Of a DNA stretch of 64,000 bases, positions 20,503-32,506 are shown in pieces. Under the pieces are notes generated by a model, which ran no database searches, was not told the DNA's origin, and worked only from the letters and a program-made list of their open reading frames with translations. The position numbers and the translations under genes are program-made. Positions within the stretch are counted from its first letter, which is position 1. Each line of letters starts with the position of its first letter. This DNA comes from Adiantum capillus-veneris (taxonomy: Eukaryota; Streptophyta; Polypodiopsida; Polypodiales; Pteridaceae), in assembly GCA_014529385.2 (NCBI GenBank), contig CM043944.1, forward strand, positions 48,154,768 to 48,218,767, in the 5' to 3' direction.

Positions 20503-22860
20503 GTTTCTAGCACCTTAAGCTTTTGGGGTCTAGGTGACTAGAATAGTTTGGAAAATCTTTTAGTTAAGCAAGCAAGAGTTGACCTTCAAAAAAGTATTTC
20601 CTCAATTTCCAACAACTCATATCAAATCCAAGTTGATTTGCCTTGCACTTAAAGGTGAAGCTTGCATTTGGGAGTCATTGGTTAGCAAAGTGGCATTGTC
20701 TTGTGTCCTTCTAAATGCTACTATATCTTGTTGGGGGGGGGGGGGGGGGGGGGGGTTTTCAAGAGCCCCCCTATATAAAGTGTTCTGTTGACATGAATAG
20801 ATTGACCCCTTTTTTTTAATACATTAACATGGTTTTTTTCCAAGATGGCTTTTAAAACATTCTCTTCTCTATTAAATTGCTTAAATTCTCAAAAGAAAAA
20901 AAAACTCCTGCTGAACTCACATGATATATTAACATGGACCCCTCATGCACTATATTGGCTCCGATGGGTGTGTTTCCATGCATATGATCATGGATAAATT
21001 GACATTAGCAGGGAGTTGAAATGTGCCACCACACTCTACTACTAGTAACATGAAAAAGTTCAACAAAGTCAGTTATGGCTACTATACCTCCTTTATCTAC
21101 TATAATACACATCTCTTTTACTTTTTTCTCTCATGCATTAACCCACAATGCTCTAATTATCTAATTTTTCCATATATTTCATCCATGAAGAAGTGGGAGA
21201 AAGAGGATAAAATAAGCAAGAATCAGCCACATCTAATGGAAGGGATGCAGGACATGTAGGAAATAGAGGCACCAAGATAATTAGTTGGTTGTAGTCTCTT
21301 TGGTTATCAATATAAGGAGCTGTCTACTCGTGGAGAAGGTAGACTTGGTTTGGTGGGCCTAATCTCCTGCACACCACAATATCATCCATTGTATAACACT
21401 ATTATGAGAATACTAACTAGAAATATTTAACTATTATTACGAACCTACTAACCTCAATCCTAGCCCTACCACCTATCTATTCACCTAAAACACTTACTTG
21501 TCAAAGGAAATTTTGCATTGTAACTAAGTGTGATTATGCAAGCCCTAAGCACTCCAACGTCTATAAAAGGAGGGGCTTTCTTTGAAGAAAAACCACATGG
21601 AACATACATGCAAGAAGGAAGAACTGTTATGCTTACGAGAAGCCCATGCACTACACCAATGCTAGCATGTTAGTGTAGTGAGTGCAATTGTTAAAGTGTT
21701 TCCTAAAGCTTGCTTAATTCAAATGCAAGGTGCTTAATTCCTTTTCCTAAGATCTAATGCTTGTTTCCATAGAGTGTTTACAAGCCAATGAAACTATTGC
21801 TTCCATTACATAAAAGTAAAAATAGAAATTGAGAGACTTTCTCTACAATAGTAAACCTTGGTAGTTTTTTACTTACCCTATTATAGAAAACTAAAAAGGG
21901 AAAAGAATGTGAAAATAAACCAAAAAATCAACAAATCAAATCTTGACTCGGTGTAAATTTCCTAAAAATACCCACAAGCCTCAAACATCCAACACTAGTT
22001 TAAATCTAATCTAACTACTCTATAATTGGCGAAAACCATTCATCAACCATGTCTTAACAGAAAGTAAAGGTTGACTACTATAGACTGATCTAGAGAGAGA
22101 TATAGACAAAGAATAAAATACGTGGTTTTCTCTATTTTAATTTTCCTTGCCCTCGACAATAACACCAAAATTTTGATGAGTTGACAAGCCTCACCATATT
22201 AATGGTAACAAAGTGAGAACCACATACACTAATATGTCAATCCGTGTATAGTGTTTTATTGTGTTGTGTTTTCTACTGCTTTGTAGACCTTATCACTATT
22301 TTGTGTAGTGAAGAAGAAGAAGTATCTTACAACCCCATCTCCATTGTGTGCTCTCCTGGTTGTTTGTGTTAGTGGGAACTCTCTTTGTTCTAGCATCAGG
22401 TGATGTTTTTCTTTTTTGTTATACATTAGGAGTATATGACTACATAAGCTCAAGCTTATTTATAGCTCATCATTGATTTTTCATCAGCCTAAATCTTTTA
22501 CATCATCATTGACTTGGACCATTGGTTGCTTGTGTGCTTGCTTACATTTTGAGCTCCACTTTACACTTTTGAAACAAGGCACACAAAGCATGAGATGAAA
22601 AATCAATGTGAAGGTAAAGAATGCTCCTCGTTTCATGATCTCTCTCCCTATGATACATGAAGGTGATATTCTTCAAAGTCCTTCTTAATTGGCTTTCAAT
22701 TATACTATCATGTTTGTTCAAAAGAGGTAGAGAAGAGGCATTGGTTTCTACAAGTACTAGAGTTTAGAGGTTGAGAGAGGTAGGAGGAGGTAAACAAAGA
22801 AAAGGAGGAGAAGTTGAAAGAGGCAGACAAAGACTTCTCCTATGAGTGCACAAATGCAAT
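20503..22860. other. Unassigned region with poly-G run and an LTR-like promoter segment
   Basis: No gene is supported. Features seen: a (G)23 homopolymer at 20733-20755, and an LTR-like segment around 21540-21600 with TCTATAAAAGGAGGGGC, which resembles the TATA region of the Copia LTR at 17390. The remainder is AT-rich. A (GA)n tract lies at 22864-22889. Confidence 0.45.
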
Positions 22861-22862
22861 GA

Positions 22863-22889
<27 letters not shown>

Positions 22890-22893
<4 letters not shown>

Positions 22894-24640
22894 TATGTGG
22901 GTGGAGTAGCTCAACACTATGTGTGTCACAGAGCCCCTTATTAATCTAACTAGTAAAGAATAAGGTGTGTACAAGTAACAGGCGTTGGGACACCTTTGGC
23001 GTGTCCGATCGGGGTAAGAGGCACGTTGCCTTAAATCTCCCACTTAAAGGCAAATGTGTCGATAAGTGGTACTATTGTAGGACCTAGTAGTAGTATGTAC
23101 AATAGCTAGGGGACGAAACTCAACTCAACCTATGCCATTGGCTCTCTCAAAGCCAATGCATGCCTCCATGTAGGCTCTAGTGGTGTGTGAAAGCGTATAT
23201 TTATGCTAGAATCAGCATCATGCATACCCTACACGTATCTTGTAATGACCTACACCGCTCCATCCATGATGCATCATGCTAGTGTCAGTCATCGCATGAT
23301 TGACAACCCCAATTGTAAACGCTCCCCGCTGCAGTTGCTATGTCATGTCTCAACACTAAGGGGTCGTACATGAGAGTCCTGAAGGCTGATGACAAACGTG
23401 TAATCTTTGCCAGCATATCCATGCCAATTGAATCAACGCCATGTGTAGTGACCTTGCTAATCTATCTGTAGTAGGTATCTCAACCCTCACTACATCACCA
23501 CGAATACTAGTCACATATGGACGCGTCAATCTTGACTCCAGGGTAGTCATCACTCCCTCATCGTCCATAGGGACTGTATACACATGTCCTATCATCACCA
23601 TATCAGCCTCTAGCATGAGCATGTCAAAGAGCTCCATATTGTTCATCTCCATGGTAGGAGGCATCTCTATCCAAAGAGGATCAATCCGTTGTGTCTTGCT
23701 AGAGCATGTCTGCTCTAACTGTGCATCTACAAACATGTGGTGCACAGCACTCTGGGGATCATCTACAAAAGTACATGTCTACAAAGTCATTGAGACTGCA
23801 TTGTCTTATACATGTGACTCACTGCTCTGGTCCTTGACTAGAAAAGCATCAAAATTTGTCACCACCACCGGTGATTGCTCTAGTCATGCACTCAAAGAGC
23901 TAAACTGCTCTACATGTCTGTCCTCACACTTTTCATGTACAATGAGCAAAGTGTCACGCTGCTCATCACCAAAGTGTACTCGCATAAACTACTAACGTTT
24001 GCATTGCAACAGACTCATAGAGACTATGGCGTCTTTGACACCAAGAATGTAGAGAAGAGTCAAACAAGCACCACGATGGCCTTGCACTATCACAAGAGAA
24101 CCTCTCCTCATCAAGTAAGACCCATCATTCAGTCGAACATGACACCCATGATCTCTAAGCTGTGAGATGGAGATCGAACTCCTACAAGCATCAGGAACAT
24201 ATTGAACATTATGGAGCACAAGCATACTCCCACTCACAAAGTGCAAATGAATTTCACCCACACCATGAGCACCATTTCAGAGCAGAAAATGTGATAAACC
24301 ACTCCCTGCAAGGAGTAACATGGTGTAATGCACTACTGTCCAACTGCCAATCATGAGACCAAGTCCATGCATATCTAGGTGAACCTACAGAAGTAGGAGT
24401 GTCTACCATAGTTGTTCTCTCACCAACAACCAATGGAAACCTTTGTTTTCTCCAACGCTTGAAATAGTGTCTTCTCATGTGCCCTGGTGTGCCACAGTAC
24501 CAAAAACCCACATGTTTGTGCCTCTGAGATCTGCCTAATACACCAACATGTGTATCCAAATATGAACTATCACTAAAAGATGCCATAAATGAGCACAAAA
24601 TGAGTCTATAGATCATACCACACAAAGTGTAAATGCACTA
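22890..24640 (-). pseudogene. Copia relic: gag knuckle, protease, purine tract and LTR piece, pol deleted
   Basis: On the minus strand, a damaged knuckle FWYCGTPGHMRRHYF (~24510-24465; first and last Cys replaced by Phe and Tyr) is followed by LDSSALHHVTPCREWF (~24345), the Copia aspartic protease box with DSG changed to DSS. Then MLVLHNVQYVPDACRSSISI (~24240-24160), the strand before the pre-integrase domain. Downstream frames to ~23356 are unrecognised. The polypurine tract AAGTGGGAGATT lies at ~23046-23034, and LTR-like sequence continues towards 22890. Integrase, RT and RNase H are absent between protease and purine tract, so this is an internally deleted copy. Confidence 0.6.
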
Positions 24641-25425
24641 TCCACAAGAGTATAATTGCTCAATATAATGCAAAAGAAAACTAGTTAATCAAACACTTGC
24701 CATCAAAACTATGGCAAACATTGCAGCATAACCCTCTGTCAAAACCAAGAACCAATCATGCATAAATAGTGACCATACTCAATGAGAGTGCAAGAAAAAT
24801 GACCATCCGCATAGGCACAAGCCAAAATGTGGCTGAAATAGCTCTCTAGCACCTGTCACAAAATGCATAAAACCTTTAAAAAATATGGCAAAGTATCCTC
24901 TATAGCTTGAAGCAAAATTTCACCCAAAAATGAGGAAATAAACAATGCCAAAACTCTATGGCACAATGCTAAACACAATGGCAAATAGCCCGAGAATTCC
25001 TCGATCAGAATCAATGAGTGTAAAGGTCCCACAATGTCAATACATGAGTTGTACCTGCTACACAAGACATTGCAAACCTGTGAGCTAATTGCCAAGCTCA
25101 CCCAATTTGGTATCAAGGCATGCATACACTAATCTCCCACTTGCAGAGAATAACACACAAGCCCTGAGTGCAAAAAGTGCAACTTGCAATCACTACGTGG
25201 ATTACATCAAATCATGCACATACATATGTTGGGAAAAAATTGGTACGTTTTGAAAGCATTTCGGCTATCTGACCATAATAACCATACATGCCATAAACAT
25301 GCTCAAAACCATGAGCAAATCATGCGTAAAATCCACACTCAAGCATATATCATATCCTCCCACCACCTGAGAACAAGCCTACAGCCAATACCACTGTCAC
25401 ACCTAAGAGCAAACCATGTACAAAA
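24641..25425. other. Unassigned; includes a second minus-strand Copia polypurine tract
   Basis: On the minus strand GCAAGTGGGAGATTAG (25145-25130) matches the Copia polypurine tract again. The sequence on its 3' side (25129 downwards) may therefore be part of another LTR. A minus-strand frame at 25125-24856 is open for 89 codons but is not recognised. Confidence 0.35.
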
Positions 25426-25637
25426 TGTTGGGGTAAAGGCGTTGCGCCTTTGCCTGAGGCCAAACGTCCGGTGTTCGGCCGCCTGTGTGTACATATCCTT
25501 ACTCTTTGTATATGAAGATAAGGAGCTCCTCACTCACAAATTTCCAAAGATTTCTCCACCCACATACTCTCGTGCTCCTCCCCTTCCCTGCACGCACTAC
25601 ACCACACACGTACGCATCCGTGCACACCGCACTCACA
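25426..25637 (+). mobile_element. Copia 5' LTR (212 bp)
   Basis: It begins TGTTGGGGTAAAGGCG and ends CTCACA, followed after AG by a perfect tRNA-Met primer-binding site. Near the start is an inverted repeat AAAGGCG-TTG-CGCCTTT. No matching 3' copy was found in the window. The beginning resembles the LTR piece next to the purine tract at 23034 on the opposite strand, but I could not align them fully. Confidence 0.6.
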
Positions 25638-25639
25638 AG

Positions 25640-25651
25640 TGGTATCAGAGC
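25640..25651 (+). other. Primer-binding site for initiator tRNA-Met
   Basis: TGGTATCAGAGC, the standard plant Copia minus-strand primer site. It lies two bases after the LTR end. Confidence 0.8.
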
Positions 25652-26810
25652 TATGATGGCAAACGATCGCGTGATGACGGCAAACAATGCGCATGCGATC
25701 GCTTCTCCACGACAGTCACGGGAGCGACAGAGATTGTCCATGGTGGCTTGAGCTCGATAGCAACAGATCCGGATCAGCAGCATCAAATCGGATCCCTTCG
25801 AGCACCCGAAGGAGATCGAGCGGATCTCAGCAACCCAACGTATGTAACAACTCCATCAGAAAGGGGATCTTGGAGCTTTTGAAAGCTCTACAGAAAGACA
25901 ATCGAAGCTCGTGTCCTTGGATTGGAAAATGCAAGGAAGTCGGGCATGGCAAGCAAATTGAAGCCAGTCGAGCAAGCAGGGCTTGAAGCATTAAGGCCAA
26001 TTAAGGCAGAGCTAAAGGAATCGCGTAAGAATTGGGTTGCAAGAATGTCAAGAGGGAGAGCATCAGGGAGATTCTTAACCAGTAGAATGTGGAAATCCAT
26101 CAAGGCTTGTAGAGCCGAGAGCAGAGAAAATTTGGAATTGAAGGCTTGGAAACTCGGACAGACCCGGATAGTGCTGAGCTGAAGCAAATCACCTTGGTAG
26201 CGAGCTCGTGAGCAGGTAATCCATCATGAAATACTTTGCTCTCGTGATTAAATAGCTTAATTGACCAGAGAGAATTGAGAAGCTTGCCCATGGTATTAAT
26301 AGTTGACGTCTAGTGCCTCTCGACTGTTAAATTAGCGACCCCAGACTTGTTTATTTTTTGAACTTTACAACTGCTTATGTGTTTGATTATATTATAGTTT
26401 AATGTTTTACTGCTAATAAATTGTTTAATATTCTGTTACCATTCAATTTGTGTGCCTACTACTGCATATGCTTTTTGATTGTATATGAGAATGCCATTAC
26501 TGTGCCAATTTTGGTTGATTTTGTAGTGATTGAATAAGGCTAAGGGCATTCAATCTTGGATGCTCTTCCACCTTGATGAACTGGCTTCATCTCAATAGCT
26601 TCCGAGGATGGAATCTATATCAAGAAGGGGGGCATGTTAACCCTCACGGACACCCTTCTCCACAGTGGTTACTAGATAGAAATGTTGCTTTCCATGTCAC
26701 ACTATGTCATGAGTGGTTTAGCACATTTTCTAGTGGGAGACTTGGTTGTGTGCACTTGGCCGATGTCTCGGTGTTTGACATAGAGGGTGCATGAGACATT
26801 TGTTCAACCC
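25652..26810 (+). pseudogene. Copia leader, gag remains and protease fragment
   Basis: After the primer-binding site the leader opens into basic, Arg/Lys-rich frames (25661-25751, 25922-26182) that may be gag but show no knuckle. At ~26640-26790 the plus strand reads WLLDRNVAFHVTLCHEWFST (D-S-G changed to D-R-N), then GRLGCVHLAD and FDIEG. This is the Copia protease segment and belongs to the same family as the relics at 24345 and 35600. Nothing of integrase or RT follows. Part of the interval (26200-26560) is AT-rich and unassigned. Confidence 0.45.
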
Positions 26811-27189
26811 GGCTCAAAGGTATGCTACACATACAGAAAACAAGAAATGTTGCAGCACCCATAAGAGTAGGGTTGAGAGCAAACCAAGAGATACATCCTA
26901 CACACATCAAGCCATACCTCAAACTTTGGCTTATGGATCCTTAATAAGTGTTTATTTGGCTCATGTAGAGTCATCGAACCACTCCACACGTCTACTCTGA
27001 TGCACAATAGCGGGGATTCTATCCTAGAAGATTGCATCAATGGAGGAGACTATAGTACAAGATCAGAAACACATGTTGATCAACAAACCAATGAGAGAAC
27101 AAACAAGACAAGAATAGACCCAACTTGGTTTGAAGTTCTAGGATTGGGGATGCAAAACACTCACAAGAATGGGTCAGACCATGCAAGAG

Positions 27190-28420
27190 AGGTAAGACCG
27201 TTGATTTTTAAAAATGGGTAAAAAGATACGATGGCTTAGGAGATCCTTATGATCACTTGGCAAGATTCCATCAAGTACCTAGAGCAGAAAGAGTGTATGC
27301 TTTTCACACACAATATGGGGTTTTGGAATAGCACTAGAAGGCAAGGCTTTATCGTGGTTCTAAAGTCTAGAATCTCGGAGTATTCATGACCTTCAGACTC
27401 TAGCACAAAGTTTTGTTGCTTCATTTGCTAAAAGAGGAATCAAACACAATACATTCACAAAGATCTATAACTTCAAACAAGAGAAGTGGGAAATCGTCAA
27501 AGACTATGCATGCAGGATGTAATCATACGTAGCGAGATGTCAGGAGAGAGAAGTTCCTAAACAAGAGAGACTTGTTTTTGCTCTTCTTTGGAAGGTTTGC
27601 CAAAGAGAGAATTACACACAAGCTTGTATAGAATGAGACATGCCACATCAGAGGCTCGTATACATGATGGGATAATTGTGAGATCTATGGAGAAGATGTT
27701 CAAAAAGTAGATATAGGGATTGGCAAGACAAAAGCTATTATGCCTATGCAAGCAAGTCCAACAAAAAATACCACTATGGAGGGTACAAAGAAGCATTAAA
27801 AAAATGACTCAATTGATGAATATTCTTTAGAGACAAACTTTTTTGCAATTGTCTAGACAAGGGAATCCTCAAGAACAACTTATGGTTCATGAGGGACAAC
27901 TTAAACGGGGGGTCATAGAAGGTAAGTGAACAAACCATGAAACCTATGAGTGATTCTATAGACCAAGCTACACAAAAGATGTACATTATATATACCCATG
28001 GAGACACAAGGGCAAAAACACTACCTACCTAGTGGGAATCGAAGTACCTTTGAGTGGATGTAGCCTAAAGGACAAGTGAGAAAACAAGCCATGGTTCATG
28101 GCTTGTCCTATGGAGCAAGTACACCTTCCATGCCACTTGATGAAGATTGGTATATTCCACCACCTAGGATCGAACCAGACCATCATATGCCTGTCAAGGT
28201 GAATCCAATCTACTTGCATGGAACCAGGCCTCAGACCAAAACAAAGGGTAGAGGGTTGTCATAATAGTGGATACCATGACCAATGGAAGAATGAGTGTAG
28301 AGATTCAGGTCAAAACTTGGTATCTCCTACTGTATATTTTCATAATTGTAGTAAGAAATGACATCACTTTCCAGAAGACTATCCAAGAAACCCAAACAAC
28401 CATTGTTGGGGGACTAAGAG
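27190..28420 (+). pseudogene. Ty3/Gypsy gag relic, family related to the 12-kb element
   Basis: The frame at 27215-27330 reads YDGLGDPYDHLARFHQVPRA then FHTQYGV. This parallels YNGIGDPYAYVSAFKQVLRA and FHTQYEG in the gag at 33060-33160. Shifted frames continue with ALEGKALSWF, LAQSFVASFAKRGIKH and EVPKQERLVFALLW, the retrotransposon gag capsid domain that assembles particles. Further on, HNSGYHDQWKNEC and CSKKWHHFPEDYP (~28255-28400) look like eroded zinc knuckles. Many stops occur. No protease or pol follows, because the 12-kb element is inserted 300 bp downstream. Confidence 0.65.
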
Positions 28421-28730
28421 AACGGACGCTTAATTTATTCAACTTTCCTCGCACACACACCCATCAAATCTCTCACTATCTCTCCCAAAACCCAATATAC
28501 ACAATACATACACACATAAGAATAGATATGATAGTGATAGTCTATAAAAGAAGAAGATGGAGACACAATTTCTACACACATAGCTTAGAATAAGAGATAA
28601 GAAAAAGGAATCTTGCCAGAGAATGGCCTAAAATTGTAGCCCCCAAACCCCATGGTACCTCTTACATAGTTGAGTATTTAATTTTTATTATAGTTGCTTT
28701 ACGTGTGCCAAAAATTTGAAGCCCCTCTTT

Positions 28731-28735
28731 ACACT
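28731..28735. other. Target-site duplication, left copy (ACACT)
   Basis: ACACT precedes the left LTR and is repeated at 40763-40767 after the right LTR. Confidence 0.9.
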
Positions 28736-29794
28736 TGTTGAAAGGACGCCCTTTCAACAACGTTTCCATAAAGATTCCTCAAAGATTCTAAAAAGATTCC
28801 ACATGAAGATGGTGATGAAGTAATGAAGATGAAGATGGATGCTGCAACATGAAGATACAAGTTCATGGACGTCATCGAATATCCCGTTATTATTATTTTG
28901 AGCCATTACGGCCACTTTTGTAATGTTTACGGGAACCTCATATTTTAAATCGGCACTTGTATTTTGGTCGCAGATGCTTGTATCATGAGTAAAGCCAACT
29001 CAGTTTCTTGTAATTAAGCTTTGTAGAAGCCTAGGGACAATTCAGGTCATTTGGCCGGACATTAGGTTTGAAGGCTTTGTATATAAGCTGAAACCTAAGG
29101 CTTTGTAAGAAACACATTATGTTATCTCAATGAATATACAATCGTGGGTTCTGCAGCATAGAGTAGTGAGCTTCACGCACACACACCGTCGTGCACACTA
29201 ATCACATTGTAGATATGAGAGTAGGAGCGTGTTAGCATCGAGGAGCTCTCCACGTCGACGCACGCAATACAAGCCGAGGACCACATCGCGAGCCCTCCTG
29301 CTACGAGCTATATTTGGTCGTAAGTACCTCAAACGACATCCGTTCTGAATGACCGAGTAGTCGTTAGAATCAGGGCGAGAAGCTCTTCGTGTTGATGTCT
29401 TTGTAGATCAGTTCCGAACACTTTGGAAATTGTTGTTTTAAGGCTATCGCGACAGCGATTAGAGGTCTTACAGTTATGGTTTTCAGGGTTTAGGTGTTTG
29501 GCCACATAGGATATGTCCTTGTGAGTCTTACCCTCCGATTTCGAGTCATTCCGATATGATTTGAGATTGTTTCGAGCTTGTAGTGTTTCGTAGGATGCGT
29601 TGTCTATTTCTTTGCTTTATGGTAGTGTTGTGGTAGGATTAGTGACTGTAGAGTGTTGTTCGTGTCTAGCTCAGGGTTGACAACCCAGAGATTGCCTCCA
29701 TGCCCTAGTCGAGTCAGCTACATCCTCGGATTGACAGTTTGTTGGTATGTGTTCTCGCTGTGCTCCATCGTCCGTCGCGGCGTACCCGCTAACA
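28736..29794 (+). repeat. 5' LTR (1059 bp) of the 12-kb element
   Basis: Starts TGTTGAAAGGACGCCC and ends CGCTAACA. The first 22 bp contain an inverted repeat (GTTGAAAGG ... CCTTTCAAC). A TATA-like box TTGTATATAAGC lies at ~29076. Compared with the 3' LTR it carries an extra ~45 bp near 28811-28856, a GATG/GAAGATG-rich stretch. The R/U5 part contains GGCTATCGCGACAGCGATTAG (~29442; split GGCTATCGCGAC, AGCGATTAG), related to the leader palindrome. Confidence 0.9.
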
Positions 29795-29795
29795 T

Positions 29796-29813
29796 TGGCG
29801 CCGTTGCCGGGGA
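29796..29813 (+). other. Primer-binding site for tRNA-Asp
   Basis: TGGCGCCGTTGCCGGGGA follows the LTR after one base. It is complementary to the 3' end (with CCA) of plant tRNA-Asp(GUC) as I know it. This primer is typical of Athila and some other plant Gypsy lineages. Confidence 0.85.
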
Positions 29814-30419
29814 CGAAGCGCCTAAACTAGCGTAGACCGCATCACTCGTGTTTGACAGTATAGCGTTTCTCTAGAGTTTTCTAGAGTGTTGTCACCATTT
29901 GCCTTCTTAGTGGGAAGTCAGAGAGCGGATCTCTTGACTGAGGGATAGCCAGGGAGCCTGCGACTCGCCGAGGTGGTCCACCATGAGGTTGAGGTATGGT
30001 TATATTATTTTGTTGTGTGTTTAGATTAGGTTTTATGGTTTGTGTGTTTGGTTGTGACTTATGGTTGTGAAGAACTCGGGGGGGAAAAAAACGCAAAGAA
30101 AAACGCAAAAGGTAAGCAGGAGGCTGTTTGCTTGCCAGAAAGCAAAAACAACCATTCAACCATCCAAAGTAGGACTTTAGGTAGTGTAGGACATCTGATG
30201 TTGATCTAGAGCAATTTTGACATGAAAATGTGCTTGAAAACACAAAAGGCGGAATTGTGCTTATTATGGTAAAAGTGCTCTAAAATGGTCGTTTGAAAGC
30301 CGATTTGAGTGCTTGTTTTTGCATTGGAGACCTTAAGGTAGGGGGAAAACATAGATTTGGTCCAATCCAAAAAAAAAAAAACATTAAAAAACATTAAAAA
30401 ACCTAAAAAAACCCAAAAA

Positions 30420-32070
30420 AACAAAAATCTGAAACCAAATCTGCAATTTTCAAAAAAGTTTGACCTCAAGACCTTGTTTTGCATATGCTCTAGAGCTTGT
30501 AGGTGAAATTTCAAAGCATTTGCATTAGTGCTTGTGCATCTAAGTGGGAATTTGCTTTTTCTGAGTGTAAGGAGTATTTGGGTGAAATGCTTGAATCCAA
30601 AGGAAAAGAAGTCCAAATTGAATGAAACTTTGGGGATAGGCTTCTAAGGGCATTGGAAACCAAATTGTCCAAAAACAGAGAAAAAAATCACTTCCCAGTG
30701 GCTCTCTGCCCAGTCTATCGCGATAGACTGATGAATTGGAGATAGACTCACAAACAGGCAAAACCCCTCATACCACAGGTAAAACACATCAATACAAGGA
30801 TGCTCCCAAAATTTGAGTGTACTTGGACACCTACTTAACCACTAAACCTCAAGTCTGGTGTTTTCAGTCAGACTTCAGAGACAAATTGGGTAAAGGGACT
30901 TGACCAAATTTCCAAACCTTGTGAAACTTGGTATACATGATCTACAGAGGGTAGGGAACACATCTGTGAAGAGAAAATTTGAAAAAAATGTCATTTTAGC
31001 ATACTTGGTTAGTCTATCGCGATAGACTAAGAACCCAATGATAGAAACTGAATTTTTCAAAAAACCTCTGTGGCATAGCTTGGAAAGGTGCTATCAAGGA
31101 CACATAGAAATTTTGAAGTCATTTGGACATCAGAAAGTGGGTCTAAGACCATTTGAGAGGATTCAACTTGTAGAAAACACCGGATCTGGTCTAACTGACA
31201 AAGTAAAAATCCAAACCACTTGAAAATTGGCAGGAGGACTAAGGAGAGGTGTTGGAACACAATGGTATAGTCAAAGTTCAAGTTTGACCTATAAAAGGGG
31301 TACTTGCTGAGTCTATCGCGATAGACTCAAAGCAGGGCCAAAGAAATTGAAAATTTCAAAACCCTCTGGAGCATAGCTTGTTTAGCCTCTCAGGAGGTTA
31401 CACACAAAATTTGGTGGATTTTGGAGATTGGGAAGTCATCCTAAGTCTATTTTCTAGTGATCAGATAGACTCATAATTCTAGAGTTGGAGTTAGAGACCT
31501 AAGAAAAAGTCCAAAACAAGTGGAAATTGGTGAGCAAGGTGTACAGAGCATAGGGAACACAGTGGTAAAGAGAAATCTGGAAAATTTTCAAAACTGAAGA
31601 ACTTGGTGAGTCTATCGCGATAGACTAGGGTTTTTTCACAAAAATTAAAAATTTTGAAACCTGACCTTAGGGCCTTGTTCTACATATTGTTGTGAGCCTA
31701 TGGTTAAAATTTGAGTAAATTTGGAGTATTGTAAGTGCATCTAAGAGGATTACTTCATAAGATCAGAAAAGAGACTGTTGTTTGATGCAAGTTACAAAGG
31801 AAAAGTATTCCAAATTGCTTGAAACTTGGTGAGTAGTATCTCAAGAGAAGGGGGAATTCAAATCTGTAAAAACAGTTGAAAAACTGTATCCCAGTAACAC
31901 TCTGGTGAGTCTATCGCGATAGACTCAGAAATTCACTGTAGAAAAATCAAATTTCAAATCTGACTTCATATTTGGGTTCAGAAGGCCCATTATACCCTGT
32001 ACACAAAGTTTGAGTGCATTTGGACATTTGCAAGGGGTACTTGGTGAGTCTATCACGATAGACAACTAAG
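30420..32070. repeat. Leader array: diverged ~300-bp units carrying the palindrome AGTCTATCGCGATAGACT
   Basis: The palindrome lies at 30711-30730, 31009-31030, 31308-31329, 31609-31626 and 31906-31927 (18-22 bp, perfect). A one-base variant (CACG core) lies at ~32048-32063, and a stretched version with the arms separated at ~31443-31472. The first five are spaced 297-300 bp apart; the last is ~140 bp further on. The DNA between them is itself weakly repeated: each unit contains versions of CCAAATTG(C)TTGAAACTTGG, GAACACA(G)TGGTAAAGAGAA and ACTTGGTGAG before the palindrome. No reading frame spans it. Confidence 0.9.
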
Positions 32071-32506
32071 GAAAAAAAATTTGAGAAATTTTTTGAAACC
32101 AAGTATACCACTGGGTTTATCATTGCCTAAGGAGTGCACACACCAATTTTGGGCTCAAACTGACCACTTGCAAAAACATCAGATAGAGCAACTTTCCAAA
32201 TTACATCTCACTGTTTTGTTCATAACTTTCACATACGGACTTTGATTCCAAAACTTTTTTTATCAAAACGTAGCTTGAGAGCAGCACTACAGATCTTAGA
32301 GTACATTGGTCAGTTTTGAAAAAAATGTTGTTTAAGGCCTCAAAATGCATCCGGAAGTCAGGGGTGTCTAAGACCGACAATTTGAGAGAATTGTGAGAAA
32401 ACGCTCACGGTTTTGGACATAGTTTTGGATTTTCCCTAACCAAAACACTTGAACACATTGAGAGAGGTATTACTACAACAAGCTAGAGCTGTTAATCCTA
32501 GAAGTC

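Noticed and set aside
23356-23995. Long overlapping frames on both strands downstream of the Copia protease relic
   Set aside because: Neither strand shows integrase or RT motifs; likely decayed element sequence with few stops by chance.
29653-29835. 60-codon frame across the 5' LTR end, repeated at 40621-40803
   Set aside because: It crosses the LTR border and the primer-binding site and its C-terminus differs between the two LTRs, so it is not a conserved gene.
30711-32063. CRISPR-like array: regularly spaced repeats
   Set aside because: Period is ~300 bp and the spacers are themselves related tandem repeats inside a plant retrotransposon leader; no cas genes and not a prokaryotic context.
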